From assembly GCA_963854835.1 (NCBI GenBank), contig OY978526.1, positions 43,625,140-43,689,139 on the forward strand: a stretch of 64,000 nt of DNA. Reading direction: 5' to 3'. Source of the DNA: Megamerina dolium. Taxonomy: Eukaryota > Arthropoda > Insecta > Diptera > Megamerinidae. A model generated the notes under the pieces. The model did no database searches, was not told where the DNA came from, and worked only from the letters and a program-made list of their open reading frames with translations. Numbering within the stretch: the stretch's first letter is position 1; each line of letters begins with the position of its first letter. Below are positions 11,600 to 23,994 of this stretch, piece after piece. Both the position numbers and the translations under genes were made by a program.

Positions 11600-12510
11600 G
11601 GGTTTCAGACAAGGTGATTATCGTTATCGTGCGACTTCTTCAATCTTATTATGGAGAAAATAATACGAGCTGCTGATCTACGACATAATGGCACTATCTT
11701 CAACAAAAGTGTCATGCTGTTAGCGTATGCCGACGATATTGACATAATCGGCATGAACACGCGAGCAGTCAGTGCAGCATTCTCAGAGTTGGAAAGAGAG
11801 TCGCGTCGGATGGGTCTCACGATGAACGAGGGCAAGACGAAGTATCTAGTGTCAACAAACAAAGAGTCCCGGCGTCTTGGACAGCACGTCACTGTTGACA
11901 ACTACACTTTTGAAGTAGTAAGGGACTTTGTCTATCTTGGAACCAGCATTAACAGCAGTAATGACGTCAGCCTGGAGATATTGCGAAGGATCACTCTTGC
12001 AAACAGGTGCTACTTTGGGCTAAGTAAGCAATTGAGAAGTCGAGCTCTCTCTCTCGAAGAACTAAAACTACACTCTACAAGTCTCTCATCATGCCTGTCC
12101 TAACATATGGCGGTGAAGCCTGGACAATTTCCACCTCGGATGAGCGAATGCTTGGAGTTTTCGAGAGAAAAGTCCTACGCAAGATCTTTGGACCTATTTG
12201 CGTTGGTGGCGAGTACCGAATAAGGTACAACCATGAGCTGTACGAGCTGTATGCCGATATTGACATAGTAAAGCGAATGGAAGAACACGCTCCAGCTAAG
12301 AAGGTGTTATATTCGGAACTCGCTGGAGGACGACGCAGAAGAGGAAGACCAAACCTCCGATGGAAAGACCAAGTACTGGAGAACCTGACGGCGCTTGGAA
12401 TTTCTAACTGGCGCCAGCTAGCGAAGAACAGAGATGGCTGGCGAAGCATATTATATTCGGCCTAAATCGATATTCGGTTGTTATGGCCACATAAGTAAGT
12501 AAGTAAGTAT
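11600..12510 (+). mobile_element. RTE-like LINE, 3' end of reverse transcriptase, (TAAG)n tail
   Basis: Two overlapping frames carry the RT C-terminal part. The first has LLAYADDIDIIGMNTRAVSA (the catalytic YADD) through FVYLGTSINSSNDVSLEILR. The second has MPVLTYGGEAWTISTSDERM through KVLRKIFGPICVGGEYRIR and GRRRRGRPNLRWKDQVLENL. A small indel near 12060 breaks the frame, and a stretch before MEEHAPAK is deleted compared with the 29.7 kb copy. The 3' end is GTTATGGCCACA followed by (TAAG)4, a microsatellite tail as seen in RTE-type LINEs. 5' truncated and inactive. Confidence 0.85.
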
Positions 12511-12821
12511 TACTAGAAAGTAAATTCATTTGCTGGTTCTAGTGGAAGAAGAAACCGACTCAAAAAATACATTTTTTTATGGGATAATGAGCAACAAAAC
12601 ATAATATTTGTTGTGTTTTAAACGAATGTTAAATATTTTTAGAATATCCATTTTAGATATCTAGAAAGTACGTACGCATTGTCAGTAAAAACAGATAGAG
12701 CACAAATACATGGGGACGTGATAAAAAATTAATTACACCTGCATCCATAAGGACTGGCACAGAAAGTTGACCAAAATTGAAAATTCCCAATATTTTGTAT
12801 TATTCAGTTAATGCAAATTTA

Positions 12822-13130
12822 AGTAAATATGTGGCACTTATAGGCCCCCAGGGACCCTTTGGCTGGGCTTGTGCATGTTAAATTGTTGGACAGTATTAGA
12901 AGGGACCTGCTTATATTAACCGGTTCGGAACGGCCGAATCCGAACGTTGTCACAGAGACTCTTCTAATAGAGCATTTTTATGGTAAATTGTTACTACCGG
13001 CAAAAATTGGCAATTGCTTGCCGACAGGTGAGTAGCGCTCAAAAGAAAAATCTTTTCGATATTAAATTTGTGCTTCAGTCGGGAATTGAACCCACGACCT
13101 AATATTAACCTCTGAGTTACGGCATCCACA
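12822..13130 (-). mobile_element. SINE copy E
   Basis: Minus-strand copy of the tRNA-derived SINE. The B-box-like GGGTTCAATTCCC lies at about 13084-13096, with a degenerate A-box region (TAACTCAGAGGTTA) at about 13108-13121. The body blocks (CCTGTCGGCAAGCAATTG, CCGGTTCGG-like, TAATACTGTCC) follow, and the end reads TGGCACTTATAGGCC inverted. Together with copy D it flanks the RTE-like LINE in inverted orientation. Confidence 0.85.
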
Positions 13131-15880
13131 TGTTTTTACCAATATTTAAATACATTATTACAGAATCAATAGTAAAACAAATAGCCACTTTATGCACTGT
13201 TGCCCGTAAGCGCGAACTCTTCTTGTAAGACCCTCCGCAAACGATGGGCATGGTAAACCCATTTTTTACATATTTCAATGTTCGAATGAACCTCGCCCAT
13301 TTGTAGCAATCGGTCGGTAAGGTCATTTTTGTACATAATGGAGCCAACTTTAATACAGGAAACTATACTGCATCGTAGTACAATAATATTTGCAATTTGC
13401 TTAGTACATATTTAGATCACAGAGTAGTACCATAACCAGTAACCATTATAAGTTGATTCACAAGGTCCAAATATTACTGGTGACTTTTACCTTTCATTTA
13501 TGCGACTTGTATTGGGAAAAAAACCCGCCTTGTTCGTCTTGAATATCGTTATCCAAAAAGTTGGTGTTTCTTTCGCTATAGCGCAACAAGTCATAACTCA
13601 TAACATTTTGATTATAGCTTAATTTATGGCCAAAATTATTCACTGGAACATCTATATCGAGTCCCAAATCTAGACTGCTTTAAATAAATATCAAGCATAA
13701 ATTGAAATAAATTCTTTTGGTTTTATTTTATCACCTTAGTCCGGGAACTTTGTCAGACTGAGTATTTATGTACTTAAGAAAATTTATTTAAATTGACCGC
13801 CATTCGCCTTCACACAAACAATAAGTCTGACAGGCTATAAATGCGCGAATCACTGGATTTAATATTGATATCCAATGGATTAAGCTGCTCTCAATGAGGT
13901 ATCAAATTTGGCAATCACAATCAAATTCGGTAGAGACAAAAATATTGCGACAGTAACAATTTGCCGCAAAAAAAAAGGTGATGTGAATGTGACAAAGTTA
14001 CGTAAAAGAGATGTCGTAATAAAAATCGATTTAAAGTAAAGAGCGAAAAACAGTCGTAAACATTCGAACGGCTGTAGACAATATTTTATCGCAAGACTCG
14101 GAAGAAAAATTATACAACATTGATATGCCAAAATATAATATTTTTTTTTTTGGTCAAATAATACAAGATAAATGAAAAACAACACATACAGATAAAATTT
14201 GTTTGCAGTAATGACGTTTAAATAATAAATAAGTAAACATCGCAGACACACTTACACAAGTAAACGCCAAATAGCACGCGATAAAAGAGAAACTTAATGA
14301 GCTGCTTTTTTTTTTGCATTCCTATTCGAGAGCTATGAATTAAAAGATTAAATAATATACGTGAGAAAATACAACGCATTCATATAGTATTGTGCCACAA
14401 TGTGCCACATCATTACATACAATTATAGTAAGTACTAATGCCCGCCAAAATTGTATCAAAATTAAATTACAACTACATGTGTCTATGTATTTTGCTAAAC
14501 TCTCTTTAATCAAATCAACCAGTCATATTGAGACGTGTAATAAAAAACAACGATTATTTACTGAGATCATAATAATATTAATTATAACTATTGAATTCAT
14601 AATTATTATTAAATATAATAATATGTACTTTGCTCGTACAAGTATACCTAGTAGCGTGAGTAAGAACCTAGTGAACGTATAATAATTATAGCTAAACGCA
14701 AGTTTAAATCATAGGTGGAGTAATTTAATAAAATAAATATAAAAACCTGTATTCAGATCGATGCATCTAGTACATACAACATTCATATAAAGATAAATAG
14801 TAGCTATCAATTGTTTCAATCAAATTTAAGCAGAATAGCACGTAAACAAAAAAGCAGCAATAAATTAGCATATGGACAACGCAATATAATGAATGGATAT
14901 ATTCATATCACAAAATTAAAAGAGCACTCTTTCCGTATAAAGCCTATTCCCCAGGTATTTAGTGGTACACCACTATAATGATTAGCTACTTATCATTTCT
15001 TTTAGATAGTAGTATTTGAAACAATTTTGTATATGTATAATTAATATATTTGTTTATTACCTACTACTTATAAGAAGTAAATATAAATAGCGAAAAATTA
15101 AATTACACTTGTAATGGAATTAAAAACAGAACAAAACACGAATGCCAGACGACGACGACAACAACATATTAAATTAGTTCAAGGTAAGAATTGTTAGAAT
15201 AATAAATACGAAAACAACAATAACAACAATGAGTAATATGTATAACTTGAAAATCTTATTTTTTTTTTACTTCTCTGCATACGTACTGTAAATAGGTTTT
15301 GGTATATTCCATACAAAACAAGAAATGGTATTTATGAACATTTTAGAAAAAATAGATATGAAATAAAGAAAAACAATACTTATACGTATGAGGTAATATT
15401 TACCTACTAACAATAACAAAAACAACATTAATAATAATAATAATCATAATAACAATCGTCATTTAACCAACGGCTATAGTTGTTATTGTATAAATTTTAC
15501 TTGTGAACATATTACTAATAATACCGCTGCTACCACTACTACTAAAACCATTCCACTATTCAAATACTTAAAACTACAAACACATTTAGCCATAGTACCA
15601 TCACTACTACTGCTACTAATGACTGCTATTAGCTTCTAAACTTAACTACATACTATACTTCCGTTGTTGACTGTTTGTTATGGACCAACTGATGCATACA
15701 TAACAATAACTTGTTTAAACTTTAATAACAATGTTATGATGATAAAGAAAAACAACATGTCAAGATGAGAACAATACAATGTGGCGTAGAAAACGTATTA
15801 AAATCAGACACCACAAGAAGGTATAACGTGAAAATCGCAATTTTTATAATAATTATTTTCTAATTTCTGTAAATGCTATA
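13131..15880. other. intron sequence, mostly unique, simple repeats
   Basis: AT-rich with CAACAA/AATAAT simple repeats between 15140 and 15520. A short plus-strand ATG-led stretch at 15114-15182 ends at a GTAAG donor-like site (see findings). No recognisable transposon, so this is one of the longer TE-poor blocks of the sima intron. Confidence 0.45.
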
Positions 15881-16316
15881 ATGTCAATTGAAAATAAGAA
15901 TAGTCAATTGTCAATGAGATTAATCATTTTAAAATGCGAATGCGCCTAATGAAAATGAGAATAGTCAGTTGTAAATGAGAAAGCGGCAAATAAAATTGAG
16001 AAACTCATTTTTACATATTTTTGAAATATTGTAATTACAATAAATACAATTTTCAATGCGCCAAGGGGCATATTTTGGTGGGTGATTGCATCCGCATGGA
16101 ATGATGACGCATGTTGAAATGCCCTTGCGCAGTCTCCTCTTGTAATAGAGGCCTTTGCATCATCTACGCACTTTTCTCAATTCTGAAATCACTGCTCCCC
16201 TATATTTATTCCATTTACATGTGTGTTTGATTATTTCTCATTTTCATTTGACTCTTTCGCATTTTAAAATGACTAATCTGATTTACAATTGACTATTCTT
16301 ATTTTCAATTGTCGCA
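15881..16316. repeat. fold-back-like element with internal subrepeats, copy 1
   Basis: The two ends are inverted copies of TGTCAATTGAAAATAAGAAT and ATTCTTATTTTCAATTGTCG. The arms are made of repeated, diverged modules such as CAATTGACTATTCTTATTTT and CATTTTCATTTGACT. A GC-richer centre (about 16050-16170) separates them. The same modules build the 326-bp element at 26247. Confidence 0.75.
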
Positions 16317-16835
16317 TTCCGAATTACAACTAATTTTAATTAAGTTGATTAAATTTATCTGCCCAATCATCTCCCCCAATCGTATACTTTCTATACAATT
16401 AACAAAATAAAATAAGCACAACATTTTCAAGGAATGCAATTGTGAGATATTATATGAAAGTATATTGGATAAATAAATAAATTCGAGCTATTTAAGCAAA
16501 ATTTCATACCATAAAATATGTTGTAAAAAGAGATTAATTTTGTTTTGTAAGTCTATAAAAGATACAATATTTGTTTAAAGTAAATTGAGAAGAACAACAA
16601 ATCAACATTATCTCTTATTACACCGTGTGACATAAATTTGTTGACATGCCCGAACTGATAATATCTTGAGAGGCAAACTAAGACATGGTGGAACTACATA
16701 TTTATATATGTTTAATGTAGAAGTTCTTAGGTAAATTGAGTTTTTTTCTTTTTATAAGATATAAGAAAAATATATCTGCTAGAAAAATAATAAAACGTAC
16801 GATATATGAAATATGTAAAAAAATATATAAACAAT
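16317..16835. other. intron sequence without recognisable feature
   Basis: AT-rich stretch between the fold-back element and the LINE. No coding or repeat signal that I can assign. Confidence 0.4.
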
Positions 16836-16837
16836 TA

Positions 16838-18566
16838 CATATGTCTCTATGTTTGGCTTATGCAGATGACGTGGTACTTGTTGCATCGGGGAAATATTTA
16901 AATACACTCACCGAAGTGATGAACCATGCCTTATCAATCCTGTCCAAATGGGCTTCAAACTCTGGTCTGGCCATCAACCCTGCCAAAACTGAGCTAGTCC
17001 TCTTTACTAGAAAGCATAAAATACCTATTTTTACCTTACCTAGAATTGGGAGAACTAGTCTAAAGCTAACTGAACAGGCGAAATACTTGGGTATAACTTT
17101 AGATAGGAAATTAAGTTGGAAACCAAACACGATGGAAAGGGTTCGTAAAGCAACTGCAGCACTCTATTCCTGTAAGAAAGCCATAGGTAAAAGATGGGGG
17201 ATGAGTCCTACAATCGTATCATGGCTATACTCTGTGGTCGTGAGACCAATTCTTTTTTACGGTGTAATAGTCGGTGGATAGTCAGACGACAAATAGATAA
17301 GGTTCAAAGGACGTCTGCGGTGCTGACAACAGGCGCTCTAAGAACCACCCCGTCAAAAGCGCTCTATTCGCTACTGCATCTACTCCCCGTAGATTTATTT
17401 GGCAGGCAGAGAGCTCTGATATCAGCAATTAAGCTAAACATAGCTTCACGCTGGGCTCAACCACGATACGGACATTCAAGGATCCTGGGGGAGTGCACTA
17501 CGATTCCGAATGCCATCGACTATACCATCCCCATACCATGCTTTGACAATAGTCCCCTACCCTTAAGGGAAGAATGGAATAGGGGTATTGTCAACGAAAC
17601 TGGAGTTCAATCAGTACAATTGTACACAGATGGCTCCAAATTGGAGGGTAGGGTAGGAGGTGGCGTCTTTTCTGATTCCTTACGCGTTAAGCTCAAGTTC
17701 CGATTAACCGACTTTTGCAGTGTTTTTCAAGCCGAGATAATGGCTATAAAGGAGGCGGCAACGTGGCTTAGCTGTAATATAATATCCTTCAAAGATGTTT
17801 TTATCTACACAGACAGTCAAGCTGCCATCAAATCTCTCGCAGGAGCGTTCACCAAATCGGCACTTGCCCTTAAATGCCGCACAGCTCTTAACGAGCTAGC
17901 GGAGCACTACAATGTTCACATTGTATGGGTACCGGCGCATAGGGACATTCCAGGGAACTGTGAGGCAGATGAATTGGCGAGATCGGGCACTAAGTTGCCA
18001 GAGATCTATCCATCTCATCAAGCCGGAATTCCGCTTGCAACATGCAAGCTTCTTATCGCACAACATTATCTCACCATCGCCAACAGAAGATGGCGGGATG
18101 AGAGCTCTTGTGCTACCACTAGAAAAATCTGGCCAACTCTTGACAATAAACGAACCCGTTCACTGTTGTCAATGGGCAGGAAAACCATACGTAATGTAGT
18201 CGCCGTACTCACGAGCCACTGGCTTGTGGGTAGGCATGCTGCAAGGCTCGGCTTACCGGCCAACGATTTCTGTCGCAGCTGCCAGGACGAAGAAGAGGAG
18301 GAAAGTGTTCACCACTTCCTCTGTAGATGCCCCGCCTTGGCACGCAGAAGGCACACTCTACTAGGGAGTGCCTCTTTTACAGATACCACTGAACTTGCAC
18401 CCATGGATGTCAGGGACATCGCTCTATTCATTAGGAAATCCCAATGGTTCCGCTTAACAGAGGAGATAGGATGGTAGGCATCAACGATGCATGGTGACAC
18501 AATGGACCAATTATTTGGCCTAAGTGCGCCCCCCCTTTGGAGGGCGGCCGCATAACCTAACCTAAC
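16838..18566 (+). mobile_element. Jockey/I-group LINE, RT C-terminus plus intact RNase H, CCTAA tail
   Basis: 5' truncated LINE. The first segment carries LAYADDVVLVASGK (catalytic YADD) and AKYLGITLDRKLSW. An indel at about 17270 shifts frame within the FYGVIVWW region. The second frame runs open to 18477 and holds an RNase H domain with all four acidic positions visible: YTDGSKLEG, FQAEIMAIKEA, IYTDSQAAIKSL, and NCEADELAR. A WVPAHRDIPGN histidine motif and a CRSCQDEEEEESVHHFLCRC zinc-knuckle-like end are also present. The 3' end is GCATAACCTAACCTAACC, that is, three CCTAA units. The 427-residue frame makes it a relatively young copy. Confidence 0.85.
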
Positions 18567-20426
18567 CTGTCTCTAAAAAACTTATCACTCATTCTTGGTT
18601 ACACTGATTTGTTGTCACCCGGTATGACTACCTAAACAGTAAGAATACATCACTTTTATCTATGCTCGACATGCATATATTCTACATATTTCTCATGCCC
18701 AAATCAAATATAAATACGTAAGATTACGATAATTATCTTTAAAACATTGCAAATAGTTATCAATGACGTCATTTACGAAATACATAAAATTAATAGCAAA
18801 TTGTATAAAGTTTGTTTTTAAATTATAATACAAAAGGACAAACCCAAAAGCTTAAAAGAGAAGAACAAAGCGAAACGTGCAATATGTTTCGGAGTGGCAT
18901 AGAACTTGACCCCTTGTATGTATATACAACATTCAATAACGCAATTAAATTTTACTTTCAGAAATCAGAAATCTAGAAATAGCTTGTAAAAAGAATTTGC
19001 ATAGCAAATCAAGAAGAAACAAATTGAAAACATAGAATGAAAGTACTATTGTATCACTTGAATCTATGGTATTCTCACTCTCGCACTCACACTCAATTGT
19101 AATAAGGAGTTTTTATCAATTTTTACATAGGCGTAGTCGGATATTCTGATAAATTATATTTTTTTTTTTTTGTCCACATTGACATAATACTTTATCAATA
19201 TTCAAGTATGAGAATGGTGAAAAACATCAACAACAAATATTATTTATAATAGTGCCTGCTTCTCATATCTACGAGTACATAATACATACATTTGCCTGAA
19301 TAAGAGATATTTGTGTAGATATACACACCTATGAAAAGCGATTATACACTACTAGGTTAGTTGAAAAGTTAGTAGAACGAAATTAGAAACAATTGATACA
19401 GTAGTATTATTAGGTGTACCGTAAAGCCTACTTTTCGATGGACTCGTGAGAAAAGACGAGGTTTGTATTTAGAAGCAATAGTCAGATTTCATATAGGCAT
19501 TACGTCAATGCACATAAGCATGAAGTCTTGCAATCACGCAATTAAAGGGTTAAACTACGAATTGCTTCATATAAATTTGAATATATGTTTTAATCAAGCA
19601 ATAACAGTTTTTTAATTTACGATTCAAATTTCATGACTTTTTCTAAAATATATGTATAATACGTTTTTCAATATCCCCTTATTTTTTATTGTTTATGCCC
19701 TGAGAAGAATTTGTATACTTCTTACCTACCACGACCGTTTATTTGATCGGTTGAACGATTTATATATTTGTTATATAAAATCCGCTCGTAAATTAATTTC
19801 TAAGGCTATAAAGTCGAAAAGCAAAGCAGTTGTGACATGATTAAAGCCGAAAAACGCCTTCAAGGGACTGCTCTATGGCACCTCCAAGTGTTTACAGTCC
19901 TTGCTCTCTTATCATCCTTGCAGCGTTTGTTTGCAGGATTGATATCCGAAACGATTCTCGAATTTTCTAACACCACCACCATCTCCCGATTGTAAAGTAA
20001 ATAAAATCAAAGCCGAACGGGCATGCTTGGACTATCTAATAAATGATATCGTAGCCGAAATGGATGCTTAAATATTTGGTACAAATTTACTGAGAACAGT
20101 CAAAACTGCTGTAAACCAGGGCCACATATTACTACCGTCCATGTATTGCTATAAGTTCATGCCCAAGAAAGTTTGTCAAGTAGGAGGACGTGCCACAAAA
20201 TATCAAAACCATGTTCATGCTACAACAGTCACGGAAAACATAACAGGCTGTGTATTGTGAAGACATTAAGACTAACCTAATATGCCTGATATGTAAAAAG
20301 TACATCTGTGAGTGTGAATGCCTGCCCATTACCAAAATTTACGATGAATCTTAATACCTATCGTAAAATATATAAATGTATGTATAGCACTTAGTTCACG
20401 TTTATATGAACAAGTGCATTAAAAAA
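18567..20426. other. intron sequence, nothing assigned
   Basis: No convincing gene. Around 19830-20340 the GC content rises slightly and a broken coding-like stretch appears (plus strand, KVCQVGGRATKYQ-like), possibly an old transposase remnant, but I could not assign it. Confidence 0.4.
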
Positions 20427-20497
20427 AAAATATGTGGCACTTAAAGCCCCGAAGGGCTAATTGGCCGAGCTTCTCTTCCATTACAGTATTATTCTTA
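20427..20497 (-). mobile_element. SINE copy I (3' end only)
   Basis: A 70-base piece matches the SINE 3' end in inverted orientation: ATGTGGCACTTAAAGCCCC, GGCCGAGCTTCTCTTCCATT. It stops at the left end of the DD41D mariner at 20501. Confidence 0.75.
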
Positions 20498-20500
20498 TTA

Positions 20501-21673
20501 CAGGGTGATATTTTAGCAACTTTCTTTTTGGCAACTGTTTTCGTGTAACATGTTACTGTCAAACTTGTTCAGTTTGGTCTATAATTTAACCGTGAATCGA
20601 CTTACAAACGAACAAAGCTTGCCGATTATGGAATTTTATTATTAAAATTCATCCTCGGTTAAGAAAGTGCATCGTGCACTTCTTCCATTTTATGGTAACT
20701 AAAATTCGCACCAAATTTACAGTATTGGACATTAAACCACCAATACGCATACGTAGAATGCGGACAGAGGAAAATATCGCAGCTGTATGCGCCAATGTTG
20801 TTGACGACCGTGAAATGATCGATTCGGCGCCGTTCGCAGCAATTGGGACTCTGTTACGCCACTACGTGGAAAATTTTGTAGAAGAATTTGGGTGTAAAAC
20901 CTTTTAAAATACAGCTGGTGCAAGAGTTGAAGCCACACGACCTACCACAACGGCTAACGGTGAATGGGCGCTGGCAAAGTTGGATGAAGATCCACTTTTT
21001 TATCGGAAAACTGTGTTCGGCGACGAAGCTCATTTCTGGTTGAATGGATGCGTGAACAATCACAGTTGCCGTATTTGGTGTGAATAGCAGCCAGAAGCAT
21101 TGCAAGAACTACCAATTCATCCCGTAAAATGCACTGTTTGGTGTGGATTATGGGCCGGTGGCATCATTAGACCGTACTTTTTCAAGGACGACGATGATTA
21201 CAAACTTTTTTTTTACGAAAATGGAAGAACTAGATTTGGCTGACATGTGGTTTCAAAAAGACGGTGGCACATGCCACACAGCACGCGAAACAATGGCCGA
21301 ATTGAGAGGCGAGTTCGGTGAACAGTTTACATCACGTGTGGGACTCGTGCGATTTAACGCCTTTAGACTATTTCTTGTGGGGCTATGTTAAGGCTCTTGT
21401 CTATAGCGACAAGTCCGCAACGGTTGACGCACTAGAAGCCAATATTGAAGAATTTACTCGTGATATAACGGTCGATATGTTGGAGAGAGTATGCCAAAAT
21501 TGGACCCAGCGTATGAACCATTTGAGGCGCAGCCGCGGTCAATATTTACATGAAATCATCTTTATACATTGAATTATATAGATTGTTCTATCGACTCAAA
21601 TAAAGAATTCATTCATATCTCTAAATTTTATGTCTTTTTAATCAAATCCAAAGGCTCTTAAAAAATCACCTTG
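20501..21673 (+). mobile_element. DD41D (rosa-type) mariner, copy 1
   Basis: Terminal repeats are CAGGGTGATATTTTAGCAAC at the left and AAAAAATCACCTTG at the right. The transposase is spread over several frames: RTKFTVLDIKPPIRIRRMRT, ALAKLDEDPLFYRKTVFGDE (first Asp), WFQKDGGTCHTARE (second Asp), and CDLTPLDYFLWGYVK (last Asp). In this family 41 residues separate the last two aspartates. The N-terminal helix-turn-helix is deleted, there is a TAG in the GVNSxQPEAL region, and indels occur near 21200 and 21350. Inactive. Confidence 0.85.
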
Positions 21674-22156
21674 TGTAAGAAACAATAGTACCTGTACTAA
21701 TTTACTAATTACTAGACTAAGCACTCAAATTCCAGCTGCAGTAGCATTGTTGTTTACGAACCAATGAAACTTAAGAGCTTTACCCTTATGAACACAAAAA
21801 TGGAGGGTACAACTCGTGTCACTGATTCCATTAGCTGAGTGGAGCTACGCACATGATTATATTTGAATCAAAATATTGCCCTTATTGACCTTTATAACTA
21901 TATATATTTTTAAATTAACCATCAAATGGCAAAGTTATGATAAAAAGACTTTTTTGGCCGCGGCCCAAACAAAATTTGGTTAATTGTGTCTATATCCGCT
22001 CAATAAAGGGGTGGCCATTTGATACATTTTCCAACGACCCACCTAAATGCACATTATACACTTCTGAAAAAAAGAAAATATATTTTTTTACTGTCAAATT
22101 GGTTTTTATCTTCTAGAATCTGATAGAACTCTATAATATGAATATACGAATGAGTA

Positions 22157-23172
22157 CGAGGGCGGATTGATAAAGAAGCTAACTAAGTACGAAAAAGGCA
22201 GCACAAACACAAAAACTTTTTTTTTGAAATTGCGATCTCTCAAACGTCAGCTGTTAAAATTTCACTCAAATTAATCAATTAGTTTATTTGTTGTAGTCGG
22301 TTGAAGTAACCAACTTTTGTGTTTCTTGAAAAATGGAAAAAAGCGAATTTCGTGCAGTGATTAAACACTATTATTTGAAAGGGAAAACGGCGAAAGAGAC
22401 AAAAGAAAAGCTCGATAAACATTACGGTGAGTCTGCTCCGTCAGATTACATGGTAAAATATTGGATTGCTGAATTTAAACGCGGCCGAACAAGCACTGCA
22501 ACAATACCATCAACAGGAAGGCCAAAAGAGGTGCTTACTGAATATGAATGATCGCCGAGTCAAGTTGCGTGAGATTGTTGAAATGGTAAACATCTCATAT
22601 GAACATGTGTTCAACATTTTGCATGAACATTTGCATATGAAAAAGCTATCGGCAAGATGGGTGCCGCGTTTGCTCAGTGTCGAACAAGAACGAGTTCGAG
22701 AGACCACTTCACAGCGGTGTTTGGGCATGATAAAGCGTAACGCTGTTGATTTTTGGCGTCAATTAATAACTGTTGATGAAACGTGGGTCCACCACTACAC
22801 ACGTGAAACCAAAAATCAATCGAAACAATGGGTGGAAGCTGGTGGAAGTGCTCCGAAGAAGGCGAAGGCAGTGAAATCAGCTGGCAAGGTTATGACCACT
22901 GTATTTTGGGATGCACTCGGAATATTGCTTATCGATTATCTTGAAAAAGGATCCACAATCAGAGGAAAGTATTATCGTGCATTGTTGGATCAATTGAATG
23001 ATGCAATCAAGAAAAAATGACCACATTTAAAGAAGAAAAAAGTGCTATTTCTTCAAGACAACGCACCGGCTAGATACGATGCACTAGATACGATGCTAAA
23101 ATTACGTTATGTTGAGAAATATATGGTTTTTGAAAAAAAAAAAAATGTTTTGTTCCTATCAATTCGCCCTCG
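22157..23172 (+). mobile_element. mellifera-type mariner, 1016 bp, internally deleted
   Basis: The ends are CGAGGGCGGATTGATA and TATCAATTCGCCCTCG, flanked by TA (22155-22156 and 23173-23174). The transposase starts MEKSEFRAVIKHYYLKGK at 22333 and reads to GRPKEVLTEYE. It shifts frame at about 22530, then continues through MNDRRVKLREIVEMVNIS, MKKLSARWVPRLLSVEQ, LITVDETWVHHYTRE (first Asp), and GKVMTTVFWDALGILLIDY. After LFLQDNAPAR (second Asp) the rest, with the last Asp, is deleted. TIRs and TA duplication are intact, so it could have been mobilised in trans. Confidence 0.88.
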
Positions 23173-23174
23173 TA

Positions 23175-23954
23175 TATACGAAGTGTCGGTAGTGTTAGCG
23201 TTAAAGTAATTTAGAGAACTATACATTTTTCTCTTCACCGCTTCTCGAACTTCCCAACCAGCGTAGTACATAGTGTTTATTAATCAACAAATTGAGAAGA
23301 ATATTTTACCCAGCCTGTGGAGTAAGTATGTACTTCTATTTTTACACTTGAAATAAAAGATAACAACTACAAAAAGCAAAACAAAACTTGTCAAAAAACG
23401 CATTATAATTGCAAACGCGTGAGCGCATCCTTTCTGAATGCTAATTAGTCAAGTTTAAAATACGTGAATAATGATAGAATGAACAAATGTTTAAAATGTT
23501 TACAGTCGGTAATACCGAAGCTTGGATACCCTACACATGCAGATGTTGCATACATGTTCGAAAAACAATATTTTGTAAATAGGTGTGGTTTTCACGCAAT
23601 AACACACATTTTTAACCATGATTGTTTGTTGATAATATTAATATAGCTTTATTTTCGTACGAAAAGTAGGCAAGTATATGTTTGAAAACAATATTTTGTA
23701 TAAGAGTTAGGTGTGGCTTTTATCCGATTACGCCCCTTTCCAAAATTGTCCATTCGTTAATAAATTTAATTGTATTTACCAAGATACAGTTCCATAGCTC
23801 TGTAATTTCGTTCGCAAATTGTGAAAACATGTGATGAAACTCTTTGAGTGCAGGGTATAAAAAATTATTAACGCATGTGCGATATGAACACAATGGTCAC
23901 AAAGTAGTGTCTATGAAAAAATTGAATTCCAATAAATTTTTAAATACACATCCG
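23175..23954. other. intron sequence without recognisable feature
   Basis: AT-rich, no assignable gene or repeat. Confidence 0.4.
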
Positions 23955-23993
23955 TACATACATACATACATACACACATACATACATACATAT
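23955..23993. repeat. (ATAC)n microsatellite
   Basis: About 39 bases of CATA/TACA tetranucleotide repeats immediately left of a transposon insertion at 23995. Confidence 0.9.
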
Positions 23994-23994
23994 A

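Noticed and set aside
17912..18199. Secondary open frames within the 16.8-18.6 kb LINE
   Set aside because: Shadows of the RNase H frame; no independent domain.
19830..20340. Coding-like stretch possibly from a cysteine-rich transposase end
   Set aside because: Only a few residues resemble any motif and stops are frequent. Too weak to name.
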